5,945 nucleotides of DNA from Gammaproteobacteria bacterium (lineage in GTDB: Bacteria > Pseudomonadota > Gammaproteobacteria > Eutrophobiales > Eutrophobiaceae), in assembly GCA_012270695.1 (NCBI GenBank), contig JAAXHV010000028.1, forward strand, positions 1 to 5,945, written 5' to 3'. A program made the translations under genes and the position numbers. Below are positions 1 through 5,491 of the stretch, in pieces. Below the pieces are notes generated by a model that saw nothing but the letters and a program-made list of their open reading frames with translations, did not search any database and was not told the DNA's origin. The stretch's first letter is position 1; each line of letters begins with the position of its first letter.

Positions 1-89
1 CGGACCAGGGCGTCCAGGACTTTTTCCGCCTCCGTCATGATTTCCGGACCTATTCCATCGCCTGCCAATATCAGAATCTTATGATTCAT
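1..89 (-). CDS. leuB: 3-isopropylmalate dehydrogenase, N-terminal fragment (partial at window edge)
   Basis: Only the first 29 codons are in the window; the gene continues past position 1. The protein starts MNHKILILAGDGIGPEIM and continues TEAEKVLDALVR. The first strand followed by GDGIGPEIM is the signature start of the isocitrate/isopropylmalate dehydrogenase family. The EAEKVLDAL helix fits LeuB, which oxidises and decarboxylates 3-isopropylmalate in leucine synthesis in the cytoplasm. Family members such as tartrate dehydrogenase or homoisocitrate dehydrogenase share this N-terminus, so the family is sure and the exact substrate is not. The start is the ATG at 87-89, which fits the usual family N-terminus; the ribosome binding site before it is weak (AGCTGGAA). 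The gene is divergent from dapD across a 218-bp spacer. Confidence 0.75.
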   Translation of the reverse strand, partial: MNHKILILAGDGIGPEIMTEAEKVLDALV

Positions 90-307
90 TTCCAGCTTTT
101 TGTTGTTGTAAGTTTGCGAATTGTATCATAATGTCGAACTGCTGATTTTCAGTGCAGAATGGCCGCATACACCAGGATGCCATCCCAAAGGGCAGGAATC
201 CAACCAACAACAGAACGAATGGCATAGTACTTCGATAAATCATGCCGACCACGTTGGAAGAGGTGAAGGATTAATGAGACAGATGAATACACAGGAGCTA
301 CCAGTCG
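90..307. promoter_or_regulatory. Divergent leuB/dapD spacer with weak sigma70-like boxes
   Basis: This 218-bp spacer must carry the promoters of both flanking genes. On the plus strand TTGTTG (103-108) and CATAAT (127-132) stand 18 bp apart and could serve dapD, giving a leader of roughly 170 nt. On the minus strand TACAAT (120-125) is a possible -10 box for leuB with no clear -35. The boxes are modest matches and the assignment is inference. I saw no recognisable riboswitch, attenuator or strong hairpin. The 66-aa minus-strand reading frame across 149-349 is not convincing as a gene. Confidence 0.35.
293..297 (+). promoter_or_regulatory. Ribosome binding site of dapD
   Basis: AGGAG, 10 nt before the ATG at 308. 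It supports that start, which also gives the expected DapD N-terminus and length. Confidence 0.7.
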
Positions 308-1129
308 ATGAATAATATTGAAGACATTATCAACGAGGGTTTCGAACAACGCAGCGGCATCAGTGCGGGCAACGCTGATAGTTCGCTTAAAGATGCCGTT
401 AACGAGGCAATCGCCGGTCTGGACAGCGGCGAATTGCGGGTAGCGGAGAAACAGGACGGCGAATGGGTAGTCAACCAGTGGTTGAAAAAGGCCGTGCTCC
501 TGTCTTTCGCATTAAACGATAACCGTGTCATGGAAGGCGGCTGGACCAGTTATTACGACAAGGTGGAGCCCAAGTTTGCCAGCTACGGCAAAGACGAGTT
601 CAGCGCCGGCGGCGCGCGGGTCGTGCCGCCGGCTACGGTGCGTTACGGCAGCTTCGTAGCGCCTAATGTCGTGCTCATGCCCAGCTATGTCAATATCGGC
701 GCTTACGTGGACTCAGGCACCATGGTGGATACCTGGGCCACGGTGGGTTCCTGCGCCCAGGTGGGCAGGAATGTACACCTTTCCGGTGGCGTCGGGCTGG
801 GGGGTGTCCTGGAACCGTTGCAGGCCAACCCGACTATTATAGAAGACCACTGTTTTATTGGCGCGCGTTCGGAAATCGTCGAAGGCGTCGTGGTCGGGGA
901 AGGGTCCGTTATTTCCATGGGCGTATACATCGGCCAGAGCACCCGGATTTACAACCGGGAGACCGGCGAGACCAGTTACGGCAGGGTGCCGCCCGGCTCG
1001 GTCGTAGTATCCGGGAACCTGCCTTCCCAGGACGGCAGATACAGCCTGTATTGCGCGGTCATAGTCAAACAAGTCGATGAAAAAACTCGCGGCAAGGTCA
1101 GCCTGAACGAGTTATTACGGGACCTGTGA
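308..1129 (+). CDS. dapD: 2,3,4,5-tetrahydropyridine-2,6-dicarboxylate N-succinyltransferase
   Basis: DapD transfers succinyl from succinyl-CoA to tetrahydrodipicolinate, the committed step of the succinylase branch of diaminopimelate/lysine synthesis, in the cytoplasm. The 273-aa product is colinear with the E. coli type (about 274 aa). It has a helical N-terminal domain (about 1-100, with LRVAEK and QWLKKAVLLSF), a left-handed beta-helix of hexapeptide repeats (about 105-235, with VLMPSYVNIGAYVD, TMVDTWATVGSCAQVG and NVHLSGGVG), and the C-terminal segment SVVVSGNLPS to KTRGKVSLNELL. Active-site residues known for the family, D141 (in TMVDTW) and E189 (in GARSE), fall at exactly those numbers. 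The reading frame is intact. It stands alone here, divergent from leuB and convergent with the RTX gene. No dapC or dapE is next to it in the window. Confidence 0.97.
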   Translation: MNNIEDIINEGFEQRSGISAGNADSSLKDAVNEAIAGLDSGELRVAEKQDGEWVVNQWLKKAVLLSFALNDNRVMEGGWTSYYDKVEPKFASYGKDEFSAGGARVVPPATVRYGSFVAPNVVLMPSYVNIGAYVDSGTMVDTWATVGSCAQVGRNVHLSGGVGLGGVLEPLQANPTIIEDHCFIGARSEIVEGVVVGEGSVISMGVYIGQSTRIYNRETGETSYGRVPPGSVVVSGNLPSQDGRYSLYCAVIVKQVDEKTRGKVSLNELLRDL

Positions 1130-1240
1130 CTCCTTGGTAATCAGGCAGCCCGCCAGACCACCTGACTGCGGCGGTTTAGCGCCAGGATAGGCTGAAAAAG
1201 GCTTATAAATCAATGGCCGGTTTGAATGAGGGCGATACAT
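1130..1240. other. Convergent dapD/RTX spacer
   Basis: This 111-bp spacer lies between two converging genes. It contains one copy of the 21-bp repeat (1140-1160) and a weak potential stem, CCGCC (1150-1154) with GGCGG (1170-1174), followed by only three T. No good intrinsic terminator with a long T-run is visible on either strand, although one would be expected for two converging genes. On the minus strand the frame ending at 1141 reads SQVVWRAA then stop, which resembles the C-terminus of the PhyH protein (PLVWQAA then stop). Confidence 0.4.
1140..1160. repeat. 21-bp direct repeat, copy 1 (downstream of the RTX gene)
   Basis: It begins ATCAGGCAGCC and ends GCCAGACCA. It matches 3024-3044 in the same orientation at 20 of 21 positions, the single difference being C here against T there at the twelfth base. 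Similarity stops abruptly on both sides. On the minus strand it reads as the last codons of the PhyH gene (VW, then R here instead of Q, then AA and stop). Confidence 0.75.
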
Positions 1241-3025
1241 TCAGTCTGCGGCCACAGGTTCCGGGTCGATAAAGAAAATGAAGTGCGTATCGACCAGATC
1301 GGCCTGGTTGACGTCCTGCAGTATGATCTCTCCGCCGTCGTGTACGAGCAGGTCAATGACGAGGTCGTCTCCCTGCTGTTGCAGGTTCAGATCGTCCACT
1401 GCGTCAATGCCGGCCAATGAACTGAGGTCAATTCTATCCTCGTCTATCCGAAAATCCGTGACAACGTCGTGGCCGCTATAGTGCGCAAATACAAAGACGT
1501 CAGCACCCTGGCCGCCGGACAACTCGTCATTGCCGTAGCCGCCGTCAAGCAGGTCATCGCCGGCGCCGCCTGACAAGGTATCATCACCCCCGGAAACCAG
1601 GAAAGAAGTCACTGGGATTCTACCCAGCTCGCCTTCCGTGCTCTGTGCATTCCTTTCAGCAGCAACCGGCTTGCTATAAACCGGTGCAAATAACAGGGAT
1701 ACCAGGAAGTTGTCACCCACCAGGATGTCATTACCGTCACTACCTTCCAGTACGTCACTGCCGGCACCGCCTTCAAGCCGGTCCGTACCCGACCCGCCGA
1801 CCAACCGGTCAGCGCCGCCGCCGCCGTGGAGGTAGTCATCACCTGGTCCGCCGGACAACTCGTCATTACCCTCGCCGCCGTCGAGCAAATCGGCACCCGT
1901 CCCACCGCTCAGTCTGTCGTTGCCGACCCCGCCGGTCAGAATGTCATTACCTGGGCCACCCTCCAGCGTATCATCGCCGCCAGTCAGCTCGTCTATAATC
2001 AGCATCAGCATCAGGTTGTCGAGTGTGTTCTCGCCTGCGCGGCTATCGCTGAAGGCAAGCGCTGAGTCCAGGCTCATGTCATCATTTAACACGAGCAGCA
2101 ACGGCGCGCCGTATCCCGCGGTTGACGACGTGTCGCCGACAAGCATATCGTCGTCATCACCGCCGAACAACTCGTCGTTGCCGGCGCCGCCTTCAAGCCA
2201 GTCATTGCCGGGACCACCGCGCAGAACGTCGTTGCCGGCGTGCAAGCGGTCGTTGAGATACGCCAGTACGTCAGCGCGGGTCAGGTCGGGAAGCAGCGAC
2301 TGCAGCAGGGTGTCATCAACCCGGTCAACGCCATCAATGACGCCCTGGTCTATGGTCCCGGGTTCGCTGGCGCCCGGAAACAGCCGAAAAAAGACCCGCT
2401 GTAACACGTTGACGTCATCTCCCAGCAGCAGGTCGTCGTCATCACCGCCTTCCAGCGTATCATCGCCGCCGTTGCCCGTCAGAAAGTCCTGCCCGCCAAG
2501 ACCATGGAGGCTGTCATTGCCAGGGCCGCCGCGCAAAATATCATGGCCGGCGCCACCGCGCAGATCGTCATTGCCGTCGCCGCCGCCGAGATTGACACCA
2601 TCGCCGATACGATCACCCGCGCCCCCGGCATCCGGGTCAACCAGCGTCAGGGTGTACTCTCCGGCGTGGTCCTGCGCGGGGTTGCCGAGATAGAGGCCGG
2701 CGCTGAGGTAATAAACGCCGCTGCTATCAGGGGTGAAGTTGATCCTTGAGTCGAGTTGCCCCGAAGCGAAGTCGAAGTCGTCATTGACGGCAAGCTGTTC
2801 TCCCGCTGAATTGAAAACCCTCAGGATCGTGTCGGCGCTGCTGTTATCCCCGGCACCGGCCAGGTGAATCTCGTAGGTTTTTCCTTCAACCAGCTCAACC
2901 CTGACCCAGTCGTTGTCCTGCTTGCCATCAAATACACCGTTGAAGGTATCGCCGGCAGACAGGCTGTACGCCGTCTGCGCATTTGCTGCTGCGTCTGTGG
3001 ACGGGTTCTCTCTCACCTCAGCCAT
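1241..3025 (-). CDS. RTX calcium-binding protein with N-terminal PPC-like domain, predicted type I secretion substrate
   Basis: This 594-aa, strongly acidic protein has no cysteine, as is typical of exported RTX proteins. Residues 19-131 resemble a PPC (bacterial pre-peptidase C-terminal) beta-sandwich, with DNDWVRVELVEGKTYEIHL, DTILRVFNSAGEQLAVNDD, then SGVYYLSAG and GEYTLTLVDP. Four blocks of GGxGxDxLx nonapeptides follow (147-203, 263-298, 348-437, 478-507), separated by three unrelated inserts. The end (508-594) has the GADVFVFAHYSGHDVVTDF and DRIDLSS segment seen before type I secretion signals of serralysin-like proteins. RTX repeats bind calcium and fold outside the cell. There is no protease, lipase or other catalytic domain, so the function is unknown; surface or matrix protein is the safest guess. 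There is no Sec signal peptide, which fits type I export, but no ABC exporter or TolC gene is in the window. The ATG overlaps the PhyH stop (TGATG) and lacks its own good ribosome binding site, so translation is probably coupled. Confidence 0.9.
   Translation of the reverse strand: MAEVRENPSTDAAANAQTAYSLSAGDTFNGVFDGKQDNDWVRVELVEGKTYEIHLAGAGDNSSADTILRVFNSAGEQLAVNDDFDFASGQLDSRINFTPDSSGVYYLSAGLYLGNPAQDHAGEYTLTLVDPDAGGAGDRIGDGVNLGGGDGNDDLRGGAGHDILRGGPGNDSLHGLGGQDFLTGNGGDDTLEGGDDDDLLLGDDVNVLQRVFFRLFPGASEPGTIDQGVIDGVDRVDDTLLQSLLPDLTRADVLAYLNDRLHAGNDVLRGGPGNDWLEGGAGNDELFGGDDDDMLVGDTSSTAGYGAPLLLVLNDDMSLDSALAFSDSRAGENTLDNLMLMLIIDELTGGDDTLEGGPGNDILTGGVGNDRLSGGTGADLLDGGEGNDELSGGPGDDYLHGGGGADRLVGGSGTDRLEGGAGSDVLEGSDGNDILVGDNFLVSLLFAPVYSKPVAAERNAQSTEGELGRIPVTSFLVSGGDDTLSGGAGDDLLDGGYGNDELSGGQGADVFVFAHYSGHDVVTDFRIDEDRIDLSSLAGIDAVDDLNLQQQGDDLVIDLLVHDGGEIILQDVNQADLVDTHFIFFIDPEPVAAD
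1505..1594 (-). repeat. RTX nonapeptide block 4 (27-bp period)
   Basis: Residues 478-507 of the RTX protein: GGDDTLSGGAGDDLLDGG and the repeats after it. It leads directly into the C-terminal secretion-type region. Confidence 0.8.
1715..1984 (-). repeat. RTX nonapeptide block 3 (27-bp period, longest block)
   Basis: Residues 348-437: about ten consecutive GGxGxDxLx units ending in NDILVGDN. Several units diverge from the consensus (GGSGTDRLE, GSDGNDILV). It is the largest uninterrupted array, and probably the main calcium-binding beta-roll. Confidence 0.85.
2132..2239 (-). repeat. RTX nonapeptide block 2 (27-bp period)
   Basis: Residues 263-298: AGNDVLRGGPGNDWLEGG and the following units, ending in DDMLVGDT just before the second insert. 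Confidence 0.8.
2417..2587 (-). repeat. RTX nonapeptide block 1 (27-bp period)
   Basis: Residues 147-203, following the PPC-like domain after a glycine-rich linker (GGAGDRIGDGVNLGGGDG). The units run from GGGDGNDDLRGG to DDLLLGDD, where the first insert begins. Confidence 0.85.
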
Positions 3026-3044
3026 CAGGCAGCCTGCCAGACCA
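3024..3044. repeat. 21-bp direct repeat, copy 2 (3' end of the PhyH gene)
   Basis: This is the partner of 1140-1160. It covers the last codons and stop of the PhyH gene (VWQAA) and two bases of the RTX start codon. The two copies are in direct orientation and enclose essentially the whole RTX gene. Confidence 0.75.
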
Positions 3045-3870
3045 GGGGGAAGGCCTTGTCATCTGTGGCTGGAGCGCCGGGTTCCAGGGTAACGTGCTCC
3101 TGGGTCACAATCGGGTCCGTACCCGGACGCGGGTCCCAGCAGGCATCATCTCCAAGCCAGCGGGTGGACAGGGCCAGACGGCGTCTGGTGGGAGAGAAGT
3201 TGCCGTGGGAGGTATGGATGATGGATGTATTGAATATCACCGCATCCCCCGCTTTGGTCTCGAAAGACAGGAATTCGTAGTCATCTCTCAGGCTATTAAA
3301 ATCCGGGATTTCTTCCTCGGAGCTGGAGCCGATCCATTCGGCCTGGTTGGTATCTTCACCGCCATCGGGCAAAACCGGTCTGAACCATTTGTTCCAGGCA
3401 TGTGAGCCGCGCACGAATTCCAGGCCGCTCGATTCAAGATCGGCGTCAGTCAGAGACAGCCAGACCGAACAGATCTGCCTCCCCTTGAACGGCCAGTAAG
3501 GCAGGTCCTGGTGCCAGAAAAACTCTTCCTGCGTATTCGGTTCCTTGACAAACACGTGGTCGAAATAGATACGCGCAGTGCTTGACCCCATGGCCTGAGC
3601 AGCGAGTTCACCCACACCGGAGTTGAACGCGAATTCCTTGAAGTCCATATCGGTCGGCCACAGGTAGCGGTCATGCAGAAACCGCTTCCGGTTTCCACCC
3701 GGATTGGTGTCGTGCACCCATTTGCTGGGGCTGGCAAGCTGCCGGTCTATGGCTTGGGTCATGCGTTCGACCCAGACGGGGTCCACGCATTGCGGCACCA
3801 GTACGGCGCCTTCTTCCTGGAAGGTTCTGATCTCTCCGCCGGTAAGATCTCTATGGGCTGTATCAGGCAT
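3025..3870 (-). CDS. PhyH-family (phytanoyl-CoA dioxygenase-like) Fe(II)/2-oxoglutarate oxygenase
   Basis: This 281-aa cytoplasmic protein has the double-stranded beta-helix layout of the PhyH family, whose members hydroxylate small molecules with O2 and 2-oxoglutarate, releasing succinate and CO2. The metal site is visible: HxD at H120-Q121-D122 (FFWHQDLPYW) and the distal histidine H219 in IIHTSHGNF. R230 stands 11 residues later, the spacing of human PHYH H264/R275, and would bind 2-oxoglutarate. VWLSLTDADLESSGLEFVRGSH is the usual core strand region. The N-terminus (LTGGEIRTFQEEGAVLVPQCVD) and the C-terminal RWLGDDA, RPG and FPLVW are also typical. The substrate cannot be told: family members act on ectoine, acyl-CoAs, amino acids and natural products. 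It is first in a two-gene unit with the RTX gene (TGATG overlap). The start is supported by a strong ribosome binding site. Confidence 0.93.
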   Translation of the reverse strand: MPDTAHRDLTGGEIRTFQEEGAVLVPQCVDPVWVERMTQAIDRQLASPSKWVHDTNPGGNRKRFLHDRYLWPTDMDFKEFAFNSGVGELAAQAMGSSTARIYFDHVFVKEPNTQEEFFWHQDLPYWPFKGRQICSVWLSLTDADLESSGLEFVRGSHAWNKWFRPVLPDGGEDTNQAEWIGSSSEEEIPDFNSLRDDYEFLSFETKAGDAVIFNTSIIHTSHGNFSPTRRRLALSTRWLGDDACWDPRPGTDPIVTQEHVTLEPGAPATDDKAFPLVWQAA

Positions 3871-3876
3871 GGTATG

Positions 3877-3885
3877 TCTCCCCCC
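3877..3885 (-). promoter_or_regulatory. Ribosome binding site of the PhyH gene
   Basis: GGGGGGAGA on the minus strand, 6 nt before the ATG at 3868-3870. It is much stronger than anything in front of the RTX gene and would set translation of both if coupled. Confidence 0.65.
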
Positions 3886-3901
3886 TATACTTATAGCAAT
3901 A

Positions 3902-3948
3902 CCTGAGTATTATATAGTTTTTACATCCATCTTGAGCAGGAACTCAGG
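3902..3948 (-). promoter_or_regulatory. Putative PhyH-RTX promoter with TGAG inverted repeat
   Basis: A perfect TATAAT lies at 3909-3914 on the minus strand, which would start transcription about 30 nt before the PhyH ATG. No good -35 box is seen 16-18 bp upstream, so an activator may be needed. CCTGAGT (3902-3908) sits just past the -10 and is an exact inverted partner of ACTCAGG (3942-3948), with a further TTGAG at 3932-3936. This arrangement of half-sites could be an operator; that reading is inference. Confidence 0.4.
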
Positions 3949-3953
3949 GAGAT

Positions 3954-4067
3954 AATTAAGAATTTGGAATTTGGAATGAATGTGCCGCCTGCGGCGACTG
4001 TTTTATAAAGATAATACTCCAGCCACCCCTCCAATTCCTAATTCCTGATTGTTAATTCTTAATTGCT
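3954..4067. repeat. Inverted heptamer-array element with GC-rich core hairpin (MITE-like intergenic repeat)
   Basis: The left arm is four heptamers (AATTAAG, AATTTGG twice, AATGAAT; 3954-3981). The right arm is five heptamers (AATTCCT twice, GATTGTT, AATTCTT, AATTGCT; 4033-4067). AATTAAGAATT (3954-3964) is an exact inverted repeat of 4054-4064. GGAATTTGGAAT (3966-3977) pairs with 4034-4045 with one mismatch. The core contains GCCGC-CT-GCGGC (3984-3995). The region is AT-rich compared with its neighbours and separates the two minus-strand gene blocks. It codes for nothing apart from the last codons of the 80-aa gene. It could be a non-autonomous repeat family or a folded RNA/terminator region; no transposase is present. 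Confidence 0.6.
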
Positions 4068-4294
4068 CGTCTGCGCCGGTAACGAACCAGGAAGAACGGG
4101 AAGCCGACAAAATACAGCCAGACCCTGGGATTAACCAACGCTTTTGTCATAGCGCTGACTATATCATCGGGACTGACGTAGACCCTGGTCTGCATAGCCT
4201 GTTCCGGCGCGCTGTGTATGATCAGGTGATCCTTCTTGTATTCGAATTCGCCGAACTGGAATTCGACGTCCGCCAGCTTGCTGCGTACTCTCAT
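4052..4294 (-). CDS. Small protein of unknown function, 80 aa, with hydrophobic basic tail
   Basis: I do not recognise a family. The N-terminal half looks like beta strands with mixed charge (KLADVEFQFGEFEYKKDHLIIHS), followed by a likely helix (SPDDIVSAMTKAL). Residues 57-76 form a short hydrophobic stretch and arginine cluster (RVWLYFVGFPFFLVRYRRRR), suggesting a C-terminal membrane anchor or membrane-associated tail, although about 14 hydrophobic residues is short for a full span. The ATG is 4 nt after the nitrilase stop, so the two are probably co-translated; a purine-rich AAGAAGAG precedes it inside the nitrilase gene. The last codons (ATT AAG AAT TAA) lie in the right arm of the heptamer element, so the natural C-terminus may have been changed by that element. 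It is likely a real gene because of its position and composition. Confidence 0.6.
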   Translation of the reverse strand: MRVRSKLADVEFQFGEFEYKKDHLIIHSAPEQAMQTRVYVSPDDIVSAMTKALVNPRVWLYFVGFPFFLVRYRRRRAIKN

Positions 4295-4298
4295 CGTT

Positions 4299-5459
4299 TC
4301 AGCTCTTCTTCAAGCGCCCGGTTTCCTGGGCATAGGCAATCCTCTCTTCCAGCAGCCCGGAAATGTCTCCGGGCGCATACCCCGCCGGCGGCGTGAACTG
4401 GCCGCGGGCATACAAGTCATCGAATACTTCCTTACAGATGGACACCTTATCGGACAGGCTGCGAGGGGGGTTTCCGGGTGGAAACCGGTTGGGCGGATAG
4501 ATGGGTTTCTCGTAAATCTGGCGAAATCCCTCGGTGCGCAGGTCCACCCAACAATTATGAATGGTTTTTGTGCGGTGGTGCCGCAACGCCTCGATATCGA
4601 TGGAAACCGCCAGCACCTGTTCTTCCGGATAAGGCATGTGGCGCAGGACCATGCCGGTATAGTCGATAGCAAACGAATGACCCGGACAAAAAGCCTTGGG
4701 ATAATAATCGTAATTGACCTTGCCCCAGTTGGAACCCAGCAGGTAACACATATTATCGTGGGCCCGGGCGCGCCGGGTGAACATCCAGAAATCCCAGGGT
4801 TCCGACACGCCTTCCACCTCCTGGATGGCGCCGGGATGACAGATTATCTCTACCCCGTTATAGCCCAGGGCGCGGGAAACCTCAGGAGTGCAACCGTCAT
4901 GACAGGTCATGGTGCCCAGCTTGCCGATGGGGGTATCGATCACGGGGAAAAGATCCTTGATATCGCCGCCGATTTTCTCGCAGTACTCGGTAAACAGGTC
5001 ATGGGGGCTGGTGCCGAGACCGATGTACGCGGGGATATGCCACTTGTGGTATTTCAACACGATATCGCCTTCCGGCCCAACGATAAAATTGCTATTGAAC
5101 CAACGGTCCGGAAACTCCGGCAGCTCCTCACAGACGCCGCCGGCGACGATATACAACCCATACTGCCTGGCTACTTCCCCCAGTTGTTCCGATTCAGGCC
5201 CGGGAATGGTCACCACCTTGTCCATCTGGTCCTTGATACGGCTTTCACCCTTACCCGGAGTGCCGACGCCCTGCATGAAATATTCAGGCAACACCACCAG
5301 GCGTACCGGCTGCTCCCAGAAATATCCCACACCGAAGTGGATCAGGTTACAGACCCGGTCCAGGTTTTTCCTGATATCTTCCCGTTTTTTAACAACGGTA
5401 ACCTCAGGCTGCACTACCAGCGCCGTATACGGCGCTATTCGTTCTGCTTTTTCAGACAT
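4299..5459 (-). CDS. Carbon-nitrogen hydrolase (nitrilase/amidase superfamily)
   Basis: This 386-aa cytoplasmic enzyme hydrolyses non-peptide C-N bonds (amide, nitrile, carbamoyl or formamide type) through a thioester intermediate. The triad is intact: E59 (VVLPEYF), K139 (LKYHKWH) and C186 (MTCHDGCTPE). Other family marks are the N-terminal strand YTALVVQPEVTV, GLYIVAGGV, NSNFIVGPEGDIV and PIGKLGTMTCHDG. The aliphatic amidase/formamidase group (AmiE/AmiF) also has a C-x-D-G-x-x-P-E catalytic turn, so an amidase or formamidase-like activity is more likely than a true nitrilase; the substrate is unknown. The protein is longer than core family members (about 260-340 aa) because of a C-terminal extension of roughly 90 residues (HNCWVDLRTEG to the end). 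I chose the ATG at 5457-5459 because GAAGG stands 7 nt before it. The open frame runs up to 5531 but its first codons look unlike the family. It lies downstream of a flavoprotein and just before the 80-aa gene. Confidence 0.9.
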   Translation of the reverse strand: MSEKAERIAPYTALVVQPEVTVVKKREDIRKNLDRVCNLIHFGVGYFWEQPVRLVVLPEYFMQGVGTPGKGESRIKDQMDKVVTIPGPESEQLGEVARQYGLYIVAGGVCEELPEFPDRWFNSNFIVGPEGDIVLKYHKWHIPAYIGLGTSPHDLFTEYCEKIGGDIKDLFPVIDTPIGKLGTMTCHDGCTPEVSRALGYNGVEIICHPGAIQEVEGVSEPWDFWMFTRRARAHDNMCYLLGSNWGKVNYDYYPKAFCPGHSFAIDYTGMVLRHMPYPEEQVLAVSIDIEALRHHRTKTIHNCWVDLRTEGFRQIYEKPIYPPNRFPPGNPPRSLSDKVSICKEVFDDLYARGQFTPPAGYAPGDISGLLEERIAYAQETGRLKKS

Positions 5460-5466
5460 AAACATA

Positions 5467-5471
5467 CCTTC
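5467..5471 (-). promoter_or_regulatory. Ribosome binding site that decides the nitrilase start
   Basis: GAAGG on the minus strand, 7 nt before the ATG at 5457-5459. The in-frame ATG two codons upstream would be only 1 nt away from it and is therefore unlikely. Confidence 0.6.
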
Positions 5472-5491
5472 AGAGTAATGTTGGTAATAAA

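Noticed and set aside
90..307. Lysine riboswitch or leucine attenuator in the leuB/dapD spacer
   Set aside because: I could not find the expected conserved helices, a run of leucine codons, or a terminator hairpin.
149..349. 66-aa minus-strand frame with hydrophobic stretches between leuB and dapD
   Set aside because: Its first residues are antisense to dapD codons, there is no ribosome binding site, and no family is recognisable; most likely chance.
1150..1177. Possible intrinsic terminator between dapD and the RTX gene
   Set aside because: The stem is only 5 bp with a 15-nt loop and is followed by three T; too weak to call.
1115..1240. 41-aa minus-strand frame starting right after the RTX stop (MYRPHSNRPL...)
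   Set aside because: It runs into the antisense of dapD, is rich in proline and of low plausibility, and lacks a ribosome binding site apart from possible read-on from the RTX stop.
1920..2693. 257-aa plus-strand frame rich in Ser and Pro, opposite the RTX gene
   Set aside because: It is an antisense shadow of the glycine/aspartate repeats: the repetitive GGC/GAC codons keep the opposite frames open. The minus-strand protein has clear domains.
1241..3025. RTX gene product as a serralysin-type metalloprotease or RTX toxin
   Set aside because: No HExxH zinc motif and no pore-forming hydrophobic domain are present. Only the PPC-like and RTX parts are shared with proteases.
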